Below are positions 18,101 through 21,622 of a stretch of DNA of 21,622 nt, piece by piece. The stretch is from Planctomycetota bacterium. Its GTDB lineage: Bacteria; Planctomycetota; PUPC01; JABMSA01. The notes beneath the pieces are model-generated. The model had not been told where the DNA came from and did no database searches. It saw only the letters and a program-made list of their open reading frames with translations. The translations under genes were made by a program, and so were the position numbers. The stretch is taken from assembly GCA_013202185.1 (NCBI GenBank), contig JABMSA010000445.1, positions 1 to 21,622 on the forward strand, in the 5' to 3' direction. Numbering within the stretch: the first letter of the stretch is position 1; every line of letters begins with the position of its first letter.

Positions 18101-19543
18101 AAGCTGCAGGCAATCGCCTTCCCAGCCGTTGCCCTCTTCGAGGCTGTTGGTATTATTGAGAGGAGATTCGTCGAGCCACCGGGCATTGATGTAGAGGTTG
18201 TCTTTATCGTACATCAGGTGCAGCCAGCAGCCGAGCTTGTCGCGCTGTTTCTCGGGCGAGTTGCAGATGAATATGCCGCCGGTCAGGTCCCAGTCGCCGG
18301 TTGTTCCGTCTACTTTCACCTTGCCGGGTGCCGGCACTATCTTCATTTCGAAGTGCTCGGTTTCGGGTGACGCCGCAGCCTCGCCCTGATCGGGCAGGAT
18401 CGCCTCCCACGGGTCGAAGTCCATGTTCCACCGCCTGCGGGGATCGATCTTGTTTTCCTTGAGCCAGCCCTGCCACCGGGCTTGTGCCTCGGGGCCGGCG
18501 TAGAAAGGCAGCACGGCGTGAGGGTTGAGCGAGCCCAGCTCTACCGCTACGATCCCTACGCCGCTTTGCCTGACGCGGTCGACAGCCGCCTGGAGGTACG
18601 CGGCGAAAAGCCTGTCGACCTCCGGCTCGAAAAGGTTCATGGGGGCGTTGTTGAAAGGCCTGCCGTTGCCGTAGATGAGCACGGCCCTGTTGCCAAGGCG
18701 TTTGTGCAGCCACCCGGGCGGGCTTGCCCCGTGCGACTGAATCGGCAGCCAGATGGCGATATTGTGTTTCTTGTAAAGCCCCAGCAGCTTGTCGATCCGC
18801 GACCAGTCGTACTTCCCCTGCTCCTTCTCGACGGCCGCCCAGTCGAACAGGCCCCGGTCAGTGGGGCGGATGAAATCGATGCCGGCCTTCGTTGCGAGCT
18901 TGAAGACGCGCTCGGGCGAGTAGCCATGCTGCTTGAAGTATCTGCCGATTTCCGAAGACTCGCCCGGTAGCATATCCCACGACCAACCCAGCACAAATCC
19001 ATCGCCCGCGATAGCCTGGCCGGGGCCGGTTGTCCACGGCTTGTTCGGGATCGTTTGCAGGTTGAACCGCGCCTGCTTCACGGCAGCCGCGTTGACGCGC
19101 GTCACCGCTTCGGCAAGCGCCTTGGCGGTTTGGTCGTAGTAGGCAACCGTATTGCGCGCGGCCTCCGGCATGAACGCCTTGAACGCTTCGAACTCCTGCT
19201 CGAGGTTGGGATGCTCGCCGGCCGCCGCGTATGATATCAGCGACATCGCCTGGTAGTCCATCATGTTCAGATAATCAAACAGCCACAGCCCCTCTATTAG
19301 CATGTCTTCGGGGATATTCTCGGGCATTTCGAGCCCAAACCCGCGCCCATAGAGGCAGGCGGTCTTCAATTCCTGTGCGCGGAGCATTCCGCGCATGGCG
19401 AGCGCGCGGATCTCGTCAAACTGCTCCAGCGTATCGTTGAGAGGCGTTTGGGCGGCGGCGGGCCTTGCGCTCGCAACGCCAAACGCAAGAGCCGTTGCGA
19501 CAAGCAGCGACAACAGCGCCCGGGCTCTCACGCTTCTCTTCAT
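15191..19543 (-). CDS. Large secreted GH42-like glycoside hydrolase with inserted CBM9-like module
   Basis: The ATG at 19543 is preferred over the GTG at 19546 because GAGGAG lies 7 nt before it. The 1450-residue product has a signal peptide cleaved near A-A-A/Q (residues 31/32). A helical N-terminal region (about 35-165) is followed by a first barrel part (about 185-385: FIRPTDRG, GKYDWSRIDKLLGLYKKHNI, IWLPIQSHG). A CBM9-like module (about 400-610: KVDGTTGDWD, YDKDNLYINARWLD, GWEGDCLQLRM) then interrupts it. A second barrel part follows (about 640-815), then a GH42-type trimerisation (class I glutaminase-like) domain (about 818-1080: QVALMWSDTS, YPMLIMPAVQALP, YVRDGGIVIATSAP). The C-terminus has a beta domain and a Rossmann-like module with DILLGSHNES and LVIGASDVNG. 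GH42 enzymes are beta-galactosidases, but no canonical Asn-Glu acid/base pair is evident (VAVELGSLNP at about 334-341). Activity and substrate are therefore open. Confidence 0.8.
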   Translation of the reverse strand: MKRSVRARALLSLLVATALAFGVASARPAAAQTPLNDTLEQFDEIRALAMRGMLRAQELKTACLYGRGFGLEMPENIPEDMLIEGLWLFDYLNMMDYQAMSLISYAAAGEHPNLEQEFEAFKAFMPEAARNTVAYYDQTAKALAEAVTRVNAAAVKQARFNLQTIPNKPWTTGPGQAIAGDGFVLGWSWDMLPGESSEIGRYFKQHGYSPERVFKLATKAGIDFIRPTDRGLFDWAAVEKEQGKYDWSRIDKLLGLYKKHNIAIWLPIQSHGASPPGWLHKRLGNRAVLIYGNGRPFNNAPMNLFEPEVDRLFAAYLQAAVDRVRQSGVGIVAVELGSLNPHAVLPFYAGPEAQARWQGWLKENKIDPRRRWNMDFDPWEAILPDQGEAAASPETEHFEMKIVPAPGKVKVDGTTGDWDLTGGIFICNSPEKQRDKLGCWLHLMYDKDNLYINARWLDESPLNNTNSLEEGNGWEGDCLQLRMISAFGSPQERVVHFTCWQDKNGKDVVDLTYGRDFKGGTVGDARAGGGKQEFSIRPDGKGYNQEISLPWKLVTKEGKPPNANDVMRLTVELNLTGSRGERVGFKDVFAPGVDLDRFYTFREIELWGTAVVSPEGNLEPQPVRLRDGRRFPVTMENGRLEADWSRLIESKAQMLTDVASWREDEFIRYFRSQVSAVRKAAPNVPICTQSCDSHEKNQALDGRPNERLIRELGLVSYAYANGVSTWDDLRRSYSSAHWSATSTHTGSGNAFSQYAFSSVIHGTLTIMSGPTPIARAFYWGDFFMYPDFRWRWSSLGGWRRFHERAQGMGPEMLNTRPAPQVALMWSDTSNKYQACITDYAGGSYGFSKQGANYNKIGCIGWGRILNSVCLAHDLVTEDQVRRGRLKLYPMLIMPAVQALPADVAQRIREYVRDGGIVIATSAPALYDDDMRCKGAGQLADVFGADFDGFIGKSVIAESPMGTPIQNEAMYEYWNGPNKAKAEAEADSSRTVYCTFRPRKGAIVAEKFSAGGRPAVIINSYGKGKAVVIGYPFGREAFLSDTYHMHYGHNWADWPYGSTFQQGLCRWLELLLPKIGLEREAVVSEEIVPRAAGQDAGWPVYQWTRKGGGYRDYVWKTGMMPGTTTRPDHGNAAPRSVELAFRRREGNPNVYLSIFNREGAYGHDPGAVHFEATSKDIKIELPRRDIKHIYDLSLGCAVPFDANEETRGPDSKRVTTFRTMIEPAMARMLVIATQDNTIRIYSGNRRHGRSDEGIRATVGKLATAGDPPQHIVFAPAGIAAFLARPRPGGITISAESPIYLPAARRLAAALEKAYGAKVRITRNSPRIQGSHKGLGVWRAEDHKSVEEPDILLGSHNESHYICQQRITPWREGHSAPLPVICSHTFPGPGRSAATLLRPYKKRRANGTEIQQGKIFGESPAPVRLVIGASDVNGLEAGVDNIIRLVQAGTAE

Positions 19544-19678
19544 CACCAGTCTCCTCAGCGTTTGCTACTTCACAGCAGGAAGCGAGACCGTTTTCCCGCG
19601 CGGCGAATGCGATCGCCAGGCGCGCCGCACAGGCGCACATTACCCTGATGCTGCGGGGTCCCTGTGCAGCTAACCTTT

Positions 19679-19706
19679 ATGTTACCAGTACACTGTGATA
19701 TGTCAA
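19679..19706 (-). promoter_or_regulatory. Sigma70-type promoter of the GH42-like gene
   Basis: On the minus strand, a perfect TTGACA (19706-19701) is followed after 16 nt by TAACAT (19684-19679). The transcript would start near 19672 with a leader of about 128 nt. Part of the spacer, CAGTGTACTG, is an imperfect inverted repeat and could bind a regulator. Confidence 0.65.
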
Positions 19707-20082
19707 GCGATTTCTGTTGCAGAATGTCAGGAAAGGTATGCGGGGGATGTAATTTATTGTAATGCATGCGAGAGGCGTGGGGATAGTGACCTGAAGGAGG
19801 GCGGGTGCGACTCGGCGCGATGCTCTGCACCCGGTCGCGTTCGAAGCGGAACAGGTGGAGGTCTTTGCCGTCCGCTTGCTACAGCCTGCCCAATAGCCCT
19901 GCCATATTCCACGCCATTTTTTTCGGGGACAATCCACGCCCCGTGCGCGCTTTCTCCGCGGTATCGCCCCCTCAGCCGCGTCAAATGGACGTTATGGGTG
20001 GTTTTCAGACATTTCAGCGTTGTCCGCATTTGCCGGTTTTACCGGTTTGGCCGCATTTTCCGGATCTACAGTTTAAGTCAAA
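19707..20082. other. Intergenic region, no gene recognised
   Basis: Frames on both strands are cysteine- and arginine-rich without domains or ribosome sites. Visible structure is limited: a direct repeat TGTAAT at about 19748-19763, an inverted repeat GGGTGC/GCACCC (19803-19832), and a CCGG-rich stretch near 20028-20063 with near-repeats of CCGCATTT. Confidence 0.4.
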
Positions 20083-20180
20083 GGGTGTTCATAACGATAC
20101 TAGTAGGTGCAAGAAAAAAAAGCTGCCGGCTGGGTAGCGCCAGCCGGCAGTTGCCCACAATGGGGCCCTTTTTGGTACTT
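20083..20180 (+). repeat. Tandem hairpin element, copy 1
   Basis: First of two diverged copies. In order: GGGTGTTC, CGATACTAGTA, an A-rich spacer, a perfect 11-bp stem CTGCCGGCTGG (20123-20133) with CCAGCCGGCAG (20140-20150) around the hexaloop GTAGCG, a small CCC/GGG hairpin, then CCTTTTTGG (20167-20175). I do not recognise a known riboswitch or attC site. Confidence 0.7.
20114..20150 (-). terminator. Intrinsic terminator for leftward transcription
   Basis: Read on the minus strand, the 11-bp GC-rich stem (20150-20140 with 20133-20123, loop CGCTAC) is followed by one C and eight T (20121-20114). This is a textbook Rho-independent terminator. It would stop transcripts arriving from the cassette-like region on the right before they reach the GH42-like promoter. 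Confidence 0.75.
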
Positions 20181-20200
20181 TATATATCGGCCCAACACTG

Positions 20201-20214
20201 TCCTTAATTAAGGA
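20201..20214. promoter_or_regulatory. 14-bp perfect palindrome between the two hairpin elements
   Basis: TCCTTAATTAAGGA is fully self-complementary and stands in an AT-rich stretch, followed by a run of A. It could be an operator for the downstream small membrane protein gene. No convincing -35/-10 pair was found around it. Confidence 0.35.
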
Positions 20215-20231
20215 AAAAAACCTAAGATGCC

Positions 20232-20320
20232 GGGTATTCTTGCCGATAACTAGTATAAGAGCTGCGGCCAAGTAGCGTTAGCCGGTAGCCCTGCTCAACA
20301 ACGGGACCTTTTTTGGAGCA
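20232..20320 (+). repeat. Tandem hairpin element, copy 2
   Basis: Second copy, 149 bp after the first. It keeps GGGTATTC, CGATAACTAGTA, a stem around the identical hexaloop GTAGCG (20272-20277), a CCC/GGG pair and CCTTTTTTGG (20307-20316). The two loop-closing pairs changed from G-C to A-T on both arms. The final GGAG (20315-20318) is the ribosome site of the next gene, so the element forms its 5' leader. Confidence 0.7.
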
Positions 20321-20327
20321 CTGCAAT

Positions 20328-20648
20328 ATGTGCGATGATAGTACGCCGCGATCTCGAGGTCACCCCGAGCCCCCGCCTGATCCTTACCAGCCGAACAAAG
20401 ACGGCAACAGGCCCGCCGATGAAGCTAACGGGCTCAAGACCGCCAGCTTCTTCCTGAAAGTTATCATATTCGGACGCCGGGTACTGCAGGTCGTGGTGTT
20501 TCGACGCGAGAAAGACAAACGGCCCTGGTACTTCTATGGTACCATGACCGTGCTTGGACTGGCGATTATTCTCACCACGGCCATAGGCTCCTCTGCTGGC
20601 CAGAAACTCATGGATGTGTTCTGGCGGCTCATGGAACTCCTGAGCTGA
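20328..20648 (+). CDS. Small single-pass membrane protein, hypothetical
   Basis: The ATG at 20328 lies 9 nt after GGAG, which is the last part of the hairpin element upstream; an in-frame TTG at 20313 is less likely. The 106-residue product has a polar, Pro/Asp/Asn-rich N-terminus (about 1-35), an amphipathic basic region with many Arg/Lys (about 45-65), one hydrophobic segment (about 68-90: YFYGTMTVLGLAIILTTAIG) and a short C-terminal tail. I recognise no family. By the positive-inside rule the N-terminus is probably cytoplasmic. It runs opposite to the cassette-like genes on the right and may be outside the array. Confidence 0.6.
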   Translation: MCDDSTPRSRGHPEPPPDPYQPNKDGNRPADEANGLKTASFFLKVIIFGRRVLQVVVFRREKDKRPWYFYGTMTVLGLAIILTTAIGSSAGQKLMDVFWRLMELLS

Positions 20649-20791
20649 GATTATGCCGGCATTTTGTCCTGTGTGCCCCTGGGCGGCCCTGTGCCATCCG
20701 GTGCCGGCTGCCCTTATGGCCACCAGCCGCCGACGGCCTGCCACGAGGCGACCGGTGGGGTGGCTGTGGTTGCCTTGGCTCTCCTGCGAGT
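20649..20791. other. Short non-coding stretch left of the attC-like site
   Basis: No supported gene. It holds a 10-bp palindrome ATGCCGGCAT (20653-20662) and GC-rich imperfect repeats. It is either the outer flank of the cassette array or part of a further cassette without a recognisable end. Confidence 0.4.
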
Positions 20792-20854
20792 GGCTAACGC
20801 CCAGCGTCACGTTTTGCCGCGCCAGCGGCAATAACGTGCATGCTGATGTTCGGC
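20792..20854 (-). other. Candidate integron attC site B (downstream of the HEPN-like gene)
   Basis: On the minus strand: GCCGAAC (R''-like, 20854-20848), CAGC, CACGTT, one unpaired A, TTGCCGC, loop TGGC, then GCGGCAA, AACGTG, GCTG, and GTTAGCC (R'-like, 20798-20792). The arms pair over 4+6+7 bp. The single unpaired base on the 5' arm and the terminal AAC/GTT are typical of attC folds. R'' departs from RYYYAAC at one position and R' from GTTRRRY at one. It begins 5 nt after the HEPN-like stop codon. Confidence 0.6.
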
Positions 20855-20859
20855 TCCCA

Positions 20860-21285
20860 TCATATCCAAGGGTTCGTGTAGATGGTTCGACGGAGAGCGA
20901 CGGCGCACCGCCTAGCCATCTCCTCCAACTCGGATTCATGATCGTCGGGCGACTCAAGCAGAGCATCGTCGTCCCACGGGTCGGCGACATGAACCCACTT
21001 GTTTCGATACTGCCTCAAGATCTGAAGCTCCTGCTTCAGATCCTCCTCGATATCAGACTCATCAATCAGTTCGATCAGGCGCTGCTTCTTGGACCCGCCC
21101 TCGGCCCGAAGGTGGGTTTCCACGCCGGCAAGGGCGGTGATGATGCTGGCAAGATGGGCACCGCCGACGAAGGCCGTGTCCGCGTCCTTGATTAGGAACG
21201 TGGCCCATTCGGACAGGATCACGCCGCCCTGGAGCAGCCGTTCGTCCAGTTCAACAAGATACTGCCATTTGTCTTCTTCCGTCAT
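20860..21285 (-). CDS. HEPN/DUF4145-like protein
   Basis: The start is the ATG at 21285, where the sequence becomes clearly protein-like (MTEEDKWQYLVELDERLLQG); an AAAGGG lies 4 nt before it. Longer frames upstream run through the attC-like site. The 141-residue product is all-helical in appearance. It ends with a helix carrying LRQYRNKWVHVADP, where Arg94-Asn95-x3-His99 fits the R-x4-6-H signature of HEPN domains, many of which are RNases in toxin-antitoxin and phage-defence systems. RN...WVH is also typical of DUF4145-like HEPN proteins. The C-terminal part (DDHESELEEMARRCAVALRR) is a further helix. No nucleotidyltransferase (MNT) partner is adjacent. The stop lies 5 nt from attC-like site B. 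Confidence 0.65.
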   Translation of the reverse strand: MTEEDKWQYLVELDERLLQGGVILSEWATFLIKDADTAFVGGAHLASIITALAGVETHLRAEGGSKKQRLIELIDESDIEEDLKQELQILRQYRNKWVHVADPWDDDALLESPDDHESELEEMARRCAVALRRTIYTNPWI

Positions 21286-21294
21286 CTGTCCCTT

Positions 21295-21354
21295 TCCGAA
21301 CGGTTTGGGCATCACCTGCCGGCGGGGTCCGCCAGGTGCATGCCCTTGTTCGGC
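21295..21354 (-). other. Candidate integron attC site A (upstream of the HEPN-like gene)
   Basis: On the minus strand: GCCGAAC (21354-21348), then GGGCAT, one unpaired G, CACCTG, an inner GCGG/CCGC pair, CAGGTG, ATGCCC, and GTTCGGA (21301-21295). The main arms pair over 12 bp with a single extra base on the 5' arm. The outer CCGAAC/GTTCGG pair perfectly. It shares GCCGAACA and GCATGCAC with site B at matching positions. Confidence 0.6.
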
Positions 21355-21379
21355 AACTTGCAGTGATCCGTGCCGATGA

Positions 21380-21622
21380 TCAGCGAATCCGTAGGCGGCG
21401 AATAGCATTCCTCTGCTTAGCCGTCAGATGGATCCACGTGACCATAGCACGTGAGGAGGTCGGCGATAGCAAGATTGCCATCAGTACACCCTCATGGCTT
21501 GGATCGCTTGCGATGGCGGCACCCGCGTAGACTTCAGACCCGCAGTACCGGCGCATCACGTGGTACACGGCTTGAAGGCGTCTTCGCCTCCATTGCACTT
21601 GGCCGGAGACGCGGACCTCCTC
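21380..21622 (-). CDS. C-terminal part of an unknown protein (runs off right edge)
   Basis: The minus-strand frame is open from the window edge to TGA at 21380, giving 80 residues. They include LQAVYHVMRRYCGSE, VYAGAAIASDPSHEGVL and AMVTWIHLTAKQRNAIRRLR. It ends 25 nt before attC-like site A, as a cassette gene should. I recognise no family. It may be non-coding sequence that happens to be open, since it has no start inside the window that I can defend. Confidence 0.4.
   Translation of the reverse strand, partial: EEVRVSGQVQWRRRRLQAVYHVMRRYCGSEVYAGAAIASDPSHEGVLMAILLSPTSSRAMVTWIHLTAKQRNAIRRLRIR

Larger units (their letters stand above)
20792..21301 (-). mobile_element. Candidate integron gene cassette with a HEPN-like gene
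   Basis: A single compact ORF lies between two attC-like sites in the same orientation, with only about 10 nt on one side and 5 nt on the other. The size of about 0.5 kb is typical for cassettes. No integrase gene or attI is in the window; by orientation they would lie to the right, or this is an array lacking an integrase. Confidence 0.55.

Noticed and set aside
19695..20207. 170-codon plus-strand frame
   Set aside because: It reads through the terminator hairpin of copy 1 and has Cys/Arg-rich low-information sequence.
20190..20284. A third attC site from GCCCAAC (20190) to GTTAGCC (20278)
   Set aside because: The end boxes look right, but the inner arms are not complementary.
20295..20990. 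231-codon minus-strand frame
   Set aside because: It crosses the attC-like site B and is antisense to the small membrane protein; no domain and no ribosome site.

Overview
The window looks like a GC-rich chromosomal segment from a planctomycete-type bacterium (Planctomycetota, or a related metagenomic lineage). This rests on a C-terminal dockerin-like Ca-binding pair, very large secreted glycoside hydrolases, a giant TPR lipoprotein resembling PrsT of exosortase/PEP-CTERM systems, and many hypothetical secreted proteins. The assignment is inference. I see no rRNA, tRNA, CRISPR array or integrase gene.

Layout. 1-620: start of a GH38-type alpha-mannosidase on the minus strand, leaving the left edge. 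788-4081: a lipoprotein, a secreted HEAT/esterase/helical-repeat protein, and a dockerin-domain remnant with a 7-bp tandem duplication at its broken 5' end, all on the plus strand. 4261-7356: a clean sigma70-type promoter and the potassium-uptake pair trkA-trkH; trkH seems to begin at an AUC codon. 7357-7640: hairpins and a 50-bp tandem repeat. 7637-8716: an orphan TadE/TadG-like protein on the minus strand. 9093-10162: an intrinsic terminator, then an HD-GYP protein. 10315-15067: a strong promoter and a 1546-residue lipoprotein of about 30 TPRs. 15191-19543: a 1450-residue secreted GH42-like protein on the minus strand, with a CBM9-like module inserted in the barrel.

The right end (20.1-21.6 kb) differs in character. 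It has two diverged copies of a roughly 90-bp hairpin element with a conserved hexaloop and compensatory stem changes, followed by a small one-TM membrane protein gene. It then has what I read as the end of an integron cassette array on the minus strand: an attC-like site, a HEPN-like (Rx4H) gene, a second attC-like site, and a partial ORF leaving the right edge. Both attC-like folds carry an unpaired base on the same arm and have the orientation expected for the genes. The cassette reading is the most interesting result here.

Functionally, the GH38 and GH42-like enzymes, the esterase and the dockerin remnant fit extracellular polysaccharide use. TrkAH is housekeeping K+ uptake. The HD-GYP protein suggests cyclic-di-nucleotide turnover. 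Several starts were moved downstream from the longest ORF because a promoter, Shine-Dalgarno and signal peptide agree on a later codon.
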